NCBI RefSeq assembly: GCF_002939945.1
Contig: NZ_MDEB01000001.1
Location: forward strand, 1,043,606-1,107,605
Reading direction: 5' to 3'
From: Xanthomonas arboricola pv. populi
Lineage (GTDB): Bacteria > Pseudomonadota > Gammaproteobacteria > Xanthomonadales > Xanthomonadaceae
Length of the DNA: 64,000 bases
Under the pieces are notes generated by a model. It was not told the origin of the DNA. It saw nothing but the letters and a program-made list of their open reading frames with translations, and did not search any database. Positions 1-9,771 of the stretch are shown piece after piece; the stretch's first letter is position 1, and every line of letters begins with the position of its first letter. Position numbers and translations under genes: made by a program.

Positions 1-214
1 GACGCAGGTCGGCGATCACATCACCCATCACCTCTTCGGCGCGGCCGCGTGCGTAGACCTCGGCGTTGTCGAAGAAGTTGATGCCGTTGTCCCAGGCAGC
101 GGCGATCAGGTTGCGCGCTTCGCTGCGCCCGATCTGCTTGCCGAAGGTGACCCAGGCCCCGAACGACAGGGCCGACAGCTGCAGCCCGGTGGAACCCAGA
201 CGACGGTAATGCAT
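1..214 (-). CDS. Aldo/keto reductase, N-terminal part (runs off window)
   Basis: The first 71 codons of a minus-strand gene cut by the window edge. The start reads MHYRRLGSTGLQLSALSFG and continues with NGINFFDNAEVYARGRAEE, which matches the N-terminus of aldo/keto reductases of the voltage-gated potassium channel beta-subunit branch. The Asp and Tyr of FDNAEVY are the conserved active-site residues of the family. Such enzymes are cytoplasmic NADPH-dependent carbonyl reductases; the substrate cannot be told from this fragment. The ATG at 214 is the only good start and fits family alignments. Confidence 0.85.
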   Translation of the reverse strand, partial: MHYRRLGSTGLQLSALSFGAWVTFGKQIGRSEARNLIAAAWDNGINFFDNAEVYARGRAEEVMGDVIADLR

Positions 215-299
215 TGGCAGACTCCAACAACCTCCGCGGCGCCCTGCCCCGGATCGGCGTGCGCAGTGTAGGACCTGGCGTTGCCGGGGCGACAGGGTT

Positions 300-355
300 G
301 CGCGGCATCGATGCCGCTCAAGGTCCCATGCCGGTACGCGCGCAAGCACCACCAG
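300..355. repeat. Partial copy of a long intergenic repeat
   Basis: About 56 bases matching the right-hand end of the 336-bp repeat at 511-846, including the palindrome around GCGGCATCGATGCCGC and the text GCGCGCAAGCACCACC. The stretch 215-510 otherwise shows no convincing gene. Confidence 0.6.
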
Positions 356-510
356 TTGCTATCGGTTCCGGAAAGAAATGCGAACAGCCAGATGAGCTGC
401 ACGTTCTTCCGAGCTTCCATTCCTGGTGGCGTGACAGCAAATGGATGGCTTACCGATGACATCGGCCACGGAGTCCACAGGCATCGACACGTGCTTGAAG
501 CCTTGCTTGC

Positions 511-846
511 CTATCAGCGGCGGTAATGTTGGGAGCGTGGTGCCGCGTCCGGGGGCGGGACCGTGTGGCGGCATGGATGCCGCCACCGAGCCTCCAAGGA
601 CGGATTTACGGCGTGTCCCGACACTGGATGCGGCGCCGCGCCGCCGACCGACTCCGCACACCGATCAATCTTGTGCACCACATCTAGAGTTCCACGCGAA
701 TGCTTCGGTCTGCTGCGGGCGCTTGCGCGCGTACCGGCGTGGGACACGCCGAAAGTACGTCCTTGTAGGCGCTGGCGCGGCATCCATGCCGCTCAAGGTC
801 CCACACAGGTACGCGCGCAAGCACCACCGGTTTTCGTCGATGGCTG
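511..846. repeat. Dispersed 336-bp intergenic repeat, copy 1
   Basis: Collinear with 9251-9586 at a constant offset of 8740 bases, with no net insertion or deletion and clear overall identity. It holds two inverted palindromes: GGCGGCATGGATGCCGCC at 567-584 and GCGGCATCCATGCCGC at 777-792. Two oppositely oriented REP-like hairpins inside a longer conserved unit resemble a bacterial interspersed mosaic element. ORFs across it have no family resemblance. The rest of 847-1104 shows no gene. Confidence 0.75.
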
Positions 847-1104
847 AGGGGGAAAGCGGCGGCCGGTCGGGTGATCGCGCTTCGGGGCGCGGTCTTTGCG
901 GGCGACGCACGGGCGGCGAATCGATGCCCCCCGATCCATGACCTTGCGCAAGCGCGGCTCGCCTGCCCGCGCGCAGGGAACTACCCGCGCCCGCCCTGGC
1001 TCGCCTGCGGGCCAACGGGCAGGCCCTGAATGCTGCTCGCCTTGCCCACGGTCCCCCCCTGCTCTAGGCTTCTCGTTTTGCCGTCAGCAGCTCCGGGGAT
1101 TGGA

Positions 1105-2403
1105 ATGGTCGAAGGTTTGGGAAGGATCGGTTTCGGCCTGTTCGGTCTGGCGGTGCTCATCGGCATCACCTGGCTGTTTTCGAGCAACCGCCGCGCGATC
1201 GACTGGAGGCTGGTCGCCACCGGTCTGGCGCTGCAGATTTCGTTCGCCGCACTGGTGCTGCTGGTGCCGGGCGGGCGCGATGTGTTCGATTCGCTGGGCA
1301 AGGGTTTCGTCAAGGTGCTGAGCTTCGTCAATGAGGGGTCCACCTTCATTTTCGGCAACCTGATGAACATCGACAGCTATGGCTTCATCTTCGCGTTCCA
1401 GGTGCTGCCCACCATCATCTTCTTCTCGGCGCTGATGGGTGTGCTCTACCACCTGGGCGTGATGCAGGTAGTGGTCCGTGCGATGGCCTGGGCGATCACC
1501 AAGGTGATGCGCGTGTCCGGCGCGGAAACCACCAGCGTGTGCGCCAGCGTGTTCATCGGCCAGACCGAGGCGCCGCTGACGGTGCGGCCGTACATCCCCA
1601 AGATGACCCAGTCCGAGCTGCTGACGATGATGATCGGCGGCATGGCGCATATCGCCGGCGGCGTACTGGCCGCCTACGTCGGCATGCTCGGTGGCAGCGA
1701 CCCCGCGCAGCAGGCGTTCTACGCCAAGCATCTGCTCGCCGCCAGCATCATGGCCGCGCCCGCCACCCTGGTGGTGGCAAAGCTGCTGGTGCCGGAAACC
1801 GGCACCCCGCTGACCCGCGGCACGGTCAAGATGGAAGTGGAAAAGACCACCAGCAACGTCATCGATGCGGCGGCGGCCGGCGCCGGCGATGGCTTGCGCC
1901 TGGCGCTGAACATCGGCGCGATGCTGCTGGCCTTCATTGCGCTGATCGCCTTGATCAATGCGCCGCTGACCTGGCTGGGCGAGATCACCGGCGCCGCCGC
2001 GCTGCTGGGCCGGCCGACCAACCTGTCGACGATCTTCGGCTACGTGCTGGCGCCGATCGCCTGGGTGATCGGTACCCCGTGGGTGGACGCGACCACGGTC
2101 GGTTCGCTGATCGGACAGAAGGTGGTGATCAACGAGTTCGTCGCCTACAGCGAGCTGTCGCGTATCGTGAAGGGCGAAGTGCCGGGCGTGGGCCTGAGCG
2201 CGGAGGGCCGGCTGATTGCCACGTATGCCCTGTGCGGCTTTGCCAACTTCAGCTCGATTGCGATCCAGATCGGCGGCATCGGCGGGCTGGCACCGGAACG
2301 CCGTCACGATCTGGCCAAGTTCGGCCTGCGCGCGGTGCTGGGCGGTTCGATCGCCACCTTCATGACCGCTACCATTGCCGGTGTGCTCTCGCATTTCGGT
2401 TGA
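1105..2403 (+). CDS. NupC-family concentrative nucleoside transporter
   Basis: 432-residue polytopic inner-membrane protein of the NupC/CNT family, which imports nucleosides with protons or sodium. Hydrophobic segments alternate through the whole length, starting with IGFGLFGLAVLIGITWLF near residue 5. The family core is visible: VCASVFIGQTEAPLTVRPY, MTQSELLTMMIGGMAHIAGG and the C-terminal ALCGFANFSSIAIQIGGIGG. The chosen ATG lies 5 bases after a GGGGA ribosome site; a longer frame opening at 1030 lacks one and starts with non-family sequence. The ribokinase-like gene follows after 78 bases, so a nucleoside or ribose salvage unit is plausible. Confidence 0.9.
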   Translation: MVEGLGRIGFGLFGLAVLIGITWLFSSNRRAIDWRLVATGLALQISFAALVLLVPGGRDVFDSLGKGFVKVLSFVNEGSTFIFGNLMNIDSYGFIFAFQVLPTIIFFSALMGVLYHLGVMQVVVRAMAWAITKVMRVSGAETTSVCASVFIGQTEAPLTVRPYIPKMTQSELLTMMIGGMAHIAGGVLAAYVGMLGGSDPAQQAFYAKHLLAASIMAAPATLVVAKLLVPETGTPLTRGTVKMEVEKTTSNVIDAAAAGAGDGLRLALNIGAMLLAFIALIALINAPLTWLGEITGAAALLGRPTNLSTIFGYVLAPIAWVIGTPWVDATTVGSLIGQKVVINEFVAYSELSRIVKGEVPGVGLSAEGRLIATYALCGFANFSSIAIQIGGIGGLAPERRHDLAKFGLRAVLGGSIATFMTATIAGVLSHFG

Positions 2404-2481
2404 GGCGGCGCGGGTTCATCGGTGCGACGGTCTAATCGCCGCACGCCACGTTTCATTCAGTCATTCAAGTCAAGGGTATTT

Positions 2482-3437
2482 ATGAGTTCGGTCGTCGTTG
2501 TCGGGTCCTTCAATGTCGATCACGTGTGGCGCTGCGATGTCCTGCCTGCGCCGGGTGCCACCATTGCCGGTCGCTACAGCACCGGCCCGGGTGGCAAGGG
2601 CTTCAACCAGGCGGTCGCGGCCGCACGTGCCGGCGCCAGGACGCACTTTCTATGCGCGCTGGGCGACGACGCCGGCGGTGCGCTGGCGCGCTCGCTGGCT
2701 GCGCACGACGGTTTCGCGCTGATCGCCGAGCCCAGCAATGAGCCGACCGGCACCGGCGGCATCTATGTCGATGCACACGGCCGCAACACCATCGTGATCG
2801 GTGCCGGTGCCAACTCGGTGCTGAGCGCAGCGTTCGTGGACAACCAGCGCGCGCTGGTGGCCTCGTCCGGCGTGCTGCTGCGCAGCTGGAATCGCCGGCG
2901 GAAACCATCGAGTCGGCGCTGGCGCTGGCACGCGAATGCGGCGTGCTGACCGTGCTCAACGCCGCACCGGCCAATGCGCCGACCTCGATCGGCCTGCTCA
3001 AGCTGTCGGATGTGCTGACGCCCAACGAAACCGAATTCGCCGCCCTGCTCGGCCGCCACGTCGGCGAACGCATCAATGCCGACAATGTGGCGGCGCTGGA
3101 TGGCAACACGCTGCATTCGCTGTGCCGCAAGTTGCTGCCGGGCGGTACGGTGGTGGTGACGCTGGGATCGGTGGGCGCCTTCATCTCGCACGCGGAAGAA
3201 CAGCTGCGCGGCGATACGGCTGCGCATTACCGGGTGGGCGCGGAAAGCGCGCAGACGGTGGACACCACCGGCGCCGGCGACGCCTTCAACGGCGCACTGG
3301 TGGCCTCGCTGGCACAGGCACCCACTGCCAGCTTCATCACCCACGTGCGCTTTGCCACCCGCTACGCCGCGCGCTCCACCGAAATGGAAGGCGCCGCCAC
3401 CTCGATGCCGCGCATGGTGCCCGAACCGGCCATGTGA
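2482..3437 (+). pseudogene. rbsK: Ribokinase (PfkB family), frameshifted
   Basis: A PfkB-family sugar kinase split into two frames. Frame one carries the N-terminal half with the PfkB signature GPGGKGFNQAVAAARAGA. It leaves the family sequence after SSGVLL near 2880, and the next frame continues with QLESPAETIESALALARECG. The second half holds the catalytic signature DTTGAGDAFNGAL near 3265. Restoring one base in CTGCTGCGCAG at about 2878-2884 (giving VLLAQLESP) rebuilds a protein of about 318 residues, normal for ribokinase. It lies 78 bases behind the nucleoside transporter, fitting ribose salvage. Either a real inactivating deletion or a sequencing error; no second internal stop is seen. 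Confidence 0.8.
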
Positions 3438-3461
3438 TCCGCGCGCGTCAAGCGAACAACG

Positions 3462-3492
3462 AAGGCGACCGCAGCGATGCGGTCGCCTTTTG
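3462..3492 (+). terminator. Rho-independent terminator after the ribokinase gene
   Basis: An 11-bp perfect stem, AAGGCGACCGC with GCGGTCGCCTT, a 6-base loop AGCGAT, then a short T run. It lies 25 bases after the ribokinase stop. Confidence 0.85.
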
Positions 3493-3639
3493 CGTTCAGG
3501 GCGTTGGCATACACATGAGACTGGTTTGATCCGCGAACGGCATGTCGAGACCTGTGCGTCGCTGCGAACCCCTCTCCGGCGGACCTTCGATCTTCCCGAT
3601 CGGATAGCAGTCTGGGTGAGGGTCTGGCGTGATGCAGCG

Positions 3640-3740
3640 TCGGGCGCCCGTCCCCTCATCCGGCGCTGACGCGCCACCTTCTCCCGACGGGAGAAGGAAT
3701 CACGACCCCTTTCCCGTCGGGAGAGGGGTTGGGGTGGGGA
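3640..3740. repeat. Inverted-repeat intergenic element (TTCTCCCG type)
   Basis: Contains CACCTTCTCCCGACGGGAGA and then CCCGTCGGGAGAGGGG, two adjacent palindromes ending in GGGGTTGGGGTG. The same words recur at 9592-9735 and 63470-63800. No gene is seen between 3493 and 3909. Confidence 0.6.
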
Positions 3741-3831
3741 GACGGTCAACCAGTATTCGCAATTGCCATCCTTACCCGCCGCGCTACTTCACTCAGACCA
3801 GGCGCACAGCACCGAAGGCGCAAGCGCTCTT

Positions 3832-3882
3832 CCGATTCCCGATTCCCGATTCCCGATTCCCGACTCCCGACTCCCGACTCCC
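3832..3882. repeat. CCCGATT/CCCGACT heptamer array
   Basis: Seven or eight head-to-tail copies of a 7-base unit, four of GATTCCC followed by three of GACTCCC, just upstream of dusB. It is the first of several arrays of this heptamer in the window. Confidence 0.85.
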
Positions 3883-3909
3883 CGTCCCCCACCCAGCTAC
3901 AATGCCGCC

Positions 3910-4908
3910 ATGCAGATCGGCCCCTACTCCATCGACCCGAAAGTGATCCTGGCCCCGATGGCCGGTGTCACCGACAAGCCGTTCCGGCTGCTGTGCAAAC
4001 GGCTGGGCGCCGGGCTGGCGGTGTCGGAGATGACCATCTCCGATCCGCGCTTCTGGGGCACGCGCAAATCGCTGCACCGCATGGATCACGCCGGCGAGCC
4101 GGATCCGGTCAGCGTGCAGATTGCCGGCACCGAGCCGCAGCAACTGGCCGAGGCAGCGCGCTACAACGTCGACCACGGTGCGCAGCTGATCGACATCAAC
4201 ATGGGTTGCCCGGCCAAGAAGGTCTGCAACGCCTGGGCCGGCTCGGCACTGATGCGCGATGAAGGCCTGGTGGCACGCATCCTCAGTGCGGTGGTGCAGG
4301 CGGTGGATGTGCCGGTGACCCTGAAGATCCGCACCGGATGGAACTGCGATCACCGCAACGGCCCGACCATCGCGCGCATCGCGCAGGACTGCGGGATCGC
4401 CGCGCTGGCCGTGCACGGGCGCACCCGCGATCAGCATTACACCGGCACTGCCGAGTACGCCACGATTGCGCAGATCAAGGCGGCGCTGCAGATTCCGGTG
4501 ATCGCCAATGGCGATATCGATTCGCCGCAGAAGGCTGCGCTGGTGCTGCGCGAGACCGGCGTGGATGCGGTGATGATCGGGCGTGCGGCGCAGGGGCGTC
4601 CGTGGATCTTCGGCGAGGTGGCGCATTATCTGTCCACCGGCGAGTTGTTGCCGCCGCCGTCGTTGGCGTTCGTGCGCGACACCCTGCTTGGCCACCTGGA
4701 AGCGCTGCATGCGTTCTACGGGCAGCCGCAGGGCGTGCGCATCGCGCGCAAGCATCTGGGCTGGTACGCCAAGGATCACCCGCAGAGCGCCGACTTCCGT
4801 GCGGTGGTCAATCGCGCCGAAACACCGGAAGCGCAGCTGGAACTGACCCGTGATTATTTCGATGCCTTGATCGCCGGCGTACCGCCCGCGCTGTCGGTTG
4901 CCGCCTGA
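3910..4908 (+). CDS. dusB: tRNA-dihydrouridine synthase B
   Basis: 332-residue FMN enzyme reducing uridine to dihydrouridine in the D-loop of tRNAs. It opens with MQIGPYSIDPKVILAPMAGV, where LAPMAGVTD is the FMN-binding start of the TIM barrel. Near residues 96-111 stands INMGCPAKKVCNAWAGSAL with the catalytic Cys; the KKVCN context is typical of the DusB subgroup. ANGDI and GVDAVMIGRAAQGRPW are the phosphate-binding end of the barrel. The frame is open further upstream, but that part is translated heptamer repeat (IPDSRFP), so the ATG at 3910 is the real start. In many proteobacteria fis follows dusB; here it does not. Confidence 0.93.
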   Translation: MQIGPYSIDPKVILAPMAGVTDKPFRLLCKRLGAGLAVSEMTISDPRFWGTRKSLHRMDHAGEPDPVSVQIAGTEPQQLAEAARYNVDHGAQLIDINMGCPAKKVCNAWAGSALMRDEGLVARILSAVVQAVDVPVTLKIRTGWNCDHRNGPTIARIAQDCGIAALAVHGRTRDQHYTGTAEYATIAQIKAALQIPVIANGDIDSPQKAALVLRETGVDAVMIGRAAQGRPWIFGEVAHYLSTGELLPPPSLAFVRDTLLGHLEALHAFYGQPQGVRIARKHLGWYAKDHPQSADFRAVVNRAETPEAQLELTRDYFDALIAGVPPALSVAA

Positions 4909-5142
4909 GTTTTTCCTGCGCTGGACGCTGCATCCGGACAACCGCGAGCCGGGCCGGCGCAAGACCATGATCGGGTTCTGGGAAGACGTGCTGCTGTCGG
5001 CAGCCGACCCGTTGCTCGAGGCCGGCACGGTTAACGCAAATAGCGTGGACGGCATGCGCGGCGAATTGGCGCAGGTGCACAGCGGCCCGAACGCGGTGTT
5101 CTTTCATTCGTTTTCGTGCAGGCGCTCGCGACGATGCATTGA
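4909..5142 (+). pseudogene. C-terminal remnant of an unidentified gene behind dusB
   Basis: Right after the dusB stop the DNA still has strong coding composition in one frame, reading FFLRWTLHPDNREPGRRKTM and then IGFWEDVLLSAADPLLEAG. There is no start codon. The frame degrades after NAVFFHSF near 5110; one shifted base gives VQALATMH and a TGA at 5140. This looks like the last 70 or so residues of a protein whose 5' part has been lost up to the dusB stop. I do not recognise the family with certainty; a methyltransferase C-terminus is one possibility. Confidence 0.45.
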
Positions 5143-5201
5143 GCCGGCGCGCTGCCCGGACTTGCTGCGTGCGCATTGCCGAGCGCTCCCGCCAAGCAAG
5201 C

Positions 5202-6290
5202 CTAGCGAGCGGCCGGCGCAGGCGTGGCGGCATGCTCCAGGTCGCCGGTCAGCACCGTGCCGGTGGGCTCGTGCCAGATGCGGCGCCACATCTGCGCCAG
5301 CACCTCGCCGATCTGATCGCGCGCCACCGGCGCGCGGTAAGCGGCCTGGATCTGTCGCGGCGCGATCGGCTGCCAGCGCCCGTCTTGGCGATGGGCCACC
5401 ACGAAGTTGAAGTTGTAGTCCGGCTCCAGGCCCATGCGCAGATCGCTGAGCATCAACTCGTCATCGATCAGGCGTGCGCGCATGAAACCGCGATTGAACC
5501 AGGTCAACCGGCGCACCGCATCGAAACTGGCCACTTCGCCCAGGGCCTGGGTATTGCTGGAATAGCCACGAAACTGCATCGGGCCCTTGTCGGCCACCAG
5601 CGAGCGCTCGCCGATCACATAGCCGTTGGGCGTCATCGCCACCACCCGCCACAGCAAGGTATTGAGCGGCATCGGCACCGAGAAGCGCGGCGCATCCTTC
5701 AACCCGAGCGCGGCCAGCGCACGGTCCGCTTCCTGGTCGACCAGGTGCTTGGCCAGCAACGACCAGCCCAGATAGGCGGAGCTGAGCACCAGCCCGATCA
5801 CCAGCGCGTGCTGCGCGAGCGGCCGCGTGCGCGCAAACCATGCCACCGCACAGGCGAGCAATAGCCATAGCGTGTAGGCCGGGTCGATGATGAAGACGCT
5901 CGACCACATCGCCGGATGCGGCTGCAGCGGCCACCATAGCTGGGTGCCGTAGACGGTGAAGGCATCCAGCAAGGGATGGGTGATCAAGGCCAGCTGGATC
6001 GCCCAGAACCAGCGCTTGGGCGCACTGGCCACGCGCCCACTGCCGTAACGGCGAAACAGCCACCAGATCAGCCAGCCCAGCAACGGCAGCACGAACAACG
6101 AATGGCTCGCGCTGCGATGCACCGTCATCAGCGTGACCGGATCGTCGGTCAGCGGCAGCAACACCAGCGCATCGAGATCGGGCAAGGTGCCCAGTGCGGC
6201 GCCGGCCAACAGGGCTGCACGGCGCTGTCCGGCCGGTGCGATGGCGGCAGCGACGGCGCCGCCGAGAACGATCTGGGTCAATGAATCCAT
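5202..6290 (-). CDS. Membrane-bound metal-dependent hydrolase, DUF457/YdjM type
   Basis: 362-residue protein of the DUF457 (YdjM/YbcI) family of inner-membrane proteins with conserved His and Asp residues, annotated as metal-dependent hydrolases but of unknown substrate. It begins MDSLTQIVLGGAVAAAIAP, followed by the family motifs GTLPDLDAL, HRSASHSLFVLPL and ITHPLLDAFTVYGTQLWWP, which hold the likely metal ligands. Four or five hydrophobic segments occupy residues 1-190; the C-terminal 170 residues look soluble. It stands alone on the minus strand and is convergent with dusB. Confidence 0.85.
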   Translation of the reverse strand: MDSLTQIVLGGAVAAAIAPAGQRRAALLAGAALGTLPDLDALVLLPLTDDPVTLMTVHRSASHSLFVLPLLGWLIWWLFRRYGSGRVASAPKRWFWAIQLALITHPLLDAFTVYGTQLWWPLQPHPAMWSSVFIIDPAYTLWLLLACAVAWFARTRPLAQHALVIGLVLSSAYLGWSLLAKHLVDQEADRALAALGLKDAPRFSVPMPLNTLLWRVVAMTPNGYVIGERSLVADKGPMQFRGYSSNTQALGEVASFDAVRRLTWFNRGFMRARLIDDELMLSDLRMGLEPDYNFNFVVAHRQDGRWQPIAPRQIQAAYRAPVARDQIGEVLAQMWRRIWHEPTGTVLTGDLEHAATPAPAAR

Positions 6291-6522
6291 CGGCCGATGC
6301 TAGCAGGCCGGACATCGTCCAGTGCCATCGCGTGCGTTCTGGCCGGCGGGCAGTCAGGCAGCAGGCGCGTTCCTCGTATCGCGCTGCGGTTCCCGGTCGA
6401 AAACGACGCTGCAGCCGCCGTCCGTATTCGCTGCACCAGGACAGCTGACGCTGTACGCCGCGTACGTCCGACGGCAGTCACCGGCCGCTGCGCTCTGCCG
6501 GCGTGTGCTGCGCGTGGCGGCC

Positions 6523-7329
6523 TCACGCCGCGCGCTGCTGCGCGGGGTGAGATTGCGGCGCCAGCTCGGCCAGCACGTCGCCATGATGGTTGACCAGTTG
6601 CAGTGCGCCGGACTGCGTTTCGCGCAGCGCCGTCAGGCTCTCCACCCAGTCGCCGGTGTTGGCGTAGAGATGGCCGGCCTGCATGTGCAGTGCGGCGCGA
6701 TGGATATGCCCACAGACGATGCCGTCCAGATCGCGACGCACCACATCGGCCAGGCCGGCCGCCACGAAGCGGCCGATATAGCGCTCGGCCGCACCGCTGC
6801 GTCGCTTGAGAAACTCGGCCAGCGACCAGTAGCGCATGCCCAGGCGCCGCCGCAGACGATTGGTCAGCTGATTGCCGGTGAGGATGCGATAGTAGAGCCA
6901 GTCGCCGAATCGCTCCTGCAAGCCACCGAAATGGGTTTGCGCGTCGTAGTCGTCGCCATGGGTGACCAGCAGCCGGCGCCCGTCCAGCAAGGTGTGGACG
7001 CTGCGTCGGCGCACCTGCATGGCCGGCATCACCAGACCGCAGAAGCGGCGGATGGCACGGTCGTGATTGCCGGGCACGTAGATGATCTCGGTGCCGCGCC
7101 TGGCCTGCGCATGCAGGGCGGCGATCACCTGCTGATGCGCCACATCCCAGACCGCGCGCCGCTGCGCCATCCACCACAGGTCGATGATGTCGCCGACCAG
7201 ATACAGGGTCTGGCAACGCTGGCGGCCGATGAACGCGGCGATCTCGGCGGCATGGCAATGCCGCGAACCCAGGTGCAGGTCGGACAGGAACAAGGCGCGG
7301 ACGGGGGGATGCAACGTGGACAAGTGCAT
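6523..7329 (-). CDS. LpxH-like calcineurin-type metallophosphatase
   Basis: 268-residue metallophosphoesterase with the full set of metal-binding motifs in order: SDLHLGSRH, GDIIDLWWM, GNHD, THGDDYD and CGHIHRA. This arrangement is that of the UDP-2,3-diacylglucosamine diphosphatase (LpxH) group, which makes lipid X in lipid A synthesis. The middle part (GGLQERFGDWLYY and on) fits the longer LpxH-like paralogue group rather than classical LpxH, so the lipid A role is an inference. The start at 7329 has GGAG eight bases upstream; the frame is open further but carries no ribosome site. Confidence 0.8.
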   Translation of the reverse strand: MHLSTLHPPVRALFLSDLHLGSRHCHAAEIAAFIGRQRCQTLYLVGDIIDLWWMAQRRAVWDVAHQQVIAALHAQARRGTEIIYVPGNHDRAIRRFCGLVMPAMQVRRRSVHTLLDGRRLLVTHGDDYDAQTHFGGLQERFGDWLYYRILTGNQLTNRLRRRLGMRYWSLAEFLKRRSGAAERYIGRFVAAGLADVVRRDLDGIVCGHIHRAALHMQAGHLYANTGDWVESLTALRETQSGALQLVNHHGDVLAELAPQSHPAQQRAA

Positions 7330-7419
7330 GCGGACATCTCCAGGGCAAAAATCTCGGCGCCGCGATCGGGCGCCGCGCAGGCAGGTTGCGTACACCGCCC
7401 GCAGGCGTCGGCAGCGCGC

Positions 7420-7539
7420 TCACGCAGATGCGCCTGCGCCGCAAGCCGCGGCGCAGAGCGCTGCATCGGACCAGCGCCCCCAGATCGTGGTCGCCATGGC
7501 AGCCATGCGCCCTTGCCCCGGCACGCTGTCCAACGCCAT
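7420..7539 (-). CDS. Possible 39-residue small ORF
   Basis: ATG at 7539 with an unusually good ribosome site (GGAGGGGA, 7 bases before) encodes MALDSVPGQGRMAAMATTIW and 19 further residues, ending Ala/Cys/Gly-rich. It lies 90 bases upstream of the LpxH-like gene. I recognise no family, so it could be a real small protein, a leader peptide or chance. Confidence 0.25.
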   Translation of the reverse strand: MALDSVPGQGRMAAMATTIWGRWSDAALCAAACGAGASA

Positions 7540-7778
7540 CGCTTATTCCCCTCCCGCGCCGCGGCTGCACGCAGCCATGCCGCCAGGCACGCGCGCATGC
7601 TGACCGGTCGATACGACCACTGCATGGCAAGCTGACGACACCCCGATGACCGTGCAAACCCGCGCCACGACACGGGTTTAACGCCACGCCGGGCGGTTCA
7701 GGCGCACAATGCACAGGGTTGTCGGACGGTGTATCATCCGCACCCATCTTTTCATCCGAATCAAGGGATATAAGCCTG
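7540..7778. other. Upstream region of metK
   Basis: No gene is seen. It holds a hairpin (AAACCCG at 7656-7662 with CGGGTTT at 7673-7679) without a T tract, and the metK ribosome site AAGGGAT shortly before the ATG. I looked for a SAM riboswitch of a known class and found no convincing match. Confidence 0.5.
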
Positions 7779-8990
<1,212 letters not shown>

Positions 8991-9025
8991 GCCAGCCGCT
9001 GCTGCGGGAGCGGATGCAGTGAATT

Positions 9026-9060
9026 GCACATGGGCCGCTGATGCGGCCCATGTGCGTTTT
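9026..9060 (+). terminator. Rho-independent terminator of metK
   Basis: A 13-bp perfect stem (GCACATGGGCCGC with its complement), a 4-base loop TGAT, then GTTTT, 36 bases after the metK stop. Confidence 0.92.
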
Positions 9061-9250
9061 GATGGGATGGATGCTTTCAACGCAACCCCACGGCTGGATT
9101 CACTGCGTGTCCGGTTTTTTGATGCGGCCACCGCTTACCGACGAATCTCCGCGTTGGACGTCTAGTGGGTTTGTGCGAATGCTCCGGTCACTGATGCTCT
9201 GTGACTGAAGGCTTCGGCCACTGAAGGCGCTTGCAAGCGTAATCGCCTGC

Positions 9251-9586
9251 CGATCAGCAGTGGCAACGCTGGGAGCGAGGTGCCGCGTCCGGGGGCGGGA
9301 CCGTGTGGCGGCATGGATGCCGCCACCGAGCCTCCAGGGACGGATTCACGGCGTGTCCCGACACTGGATGCGGCGCCGCGCTGCCGACCAACTCCGTACA
9401 CCGATCAACCTTGCGCACGACATCTGCCGTTTCCATGCGAATGCTTCGGTCTACTGAGGGCGCTTGCACGCGTACCAGCGTGGGACACGCCGCAAGTACG
9501 TCCATGTAGCATCTGGCGCGGCATCCATGCCGCTCAAGGTCCCACGCCGGCACCCGCGCAAGCACCACCGATCATTGTCGGCGGCT
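9251..9586. repeat. Dispersed 336-bp intergenic repeat, copy 2
   Basis: Second full copy of the element at 511-846, in the same orientation. It retains both palindromes (GGCGGCATGGATGCCGCC at 9307-9324 and GCGGCATCCATGCCGC at 9518-9533). Most differences are single-base substitutions. Confidence 0.75.
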
Positions 9587-9591
9587 GAAAA

Positions 9592-9735
9592 AAAAAGTCC
9601 CTCTCCTGCGGGAGAGGGGTTGGGGTGAGGGTACGGGGCGGAGCCTCTTTGCATGTTCGATGACACCAGGCTTCGCAGGTACCCTCATCCGCCCCTGCGG
9701 GGCACCTTCTCCCGGTGGGAGAAGGAACAGTCGGT
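9592..9735. repeat. TTCTCCCG-type inverted-repeat element
   Basis: Starts with CTCTCCTGCGGGAGAGGGG followed by TTGGGGTGAGGGT. It ends with CCCTCATCCGCCCCTGCGGG and CACCTTCTCCCGGTGGGAGA. The two halves form local hairpins and also pair with each other. Same family as 3640-3740 and 63470-63800. Confidence 0.65.
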
Positions 9736-9771
9736 GATTGCCTTTTCGAGAAAAAGATTGCTGCTGCACGG

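Noticed and set aside
3832-3909. Extended N-terminus of DusB (open frame from 3763)
   Set aside because: The extra residues are translated heptamer repeat and DusB proteins start at MQIGPYSID-like sequence.
7540-7778. Possible SAM riboswitch before metK
   Set aside because: Only one short hairpin is present and no core of a known SAM-sensing class can be built.
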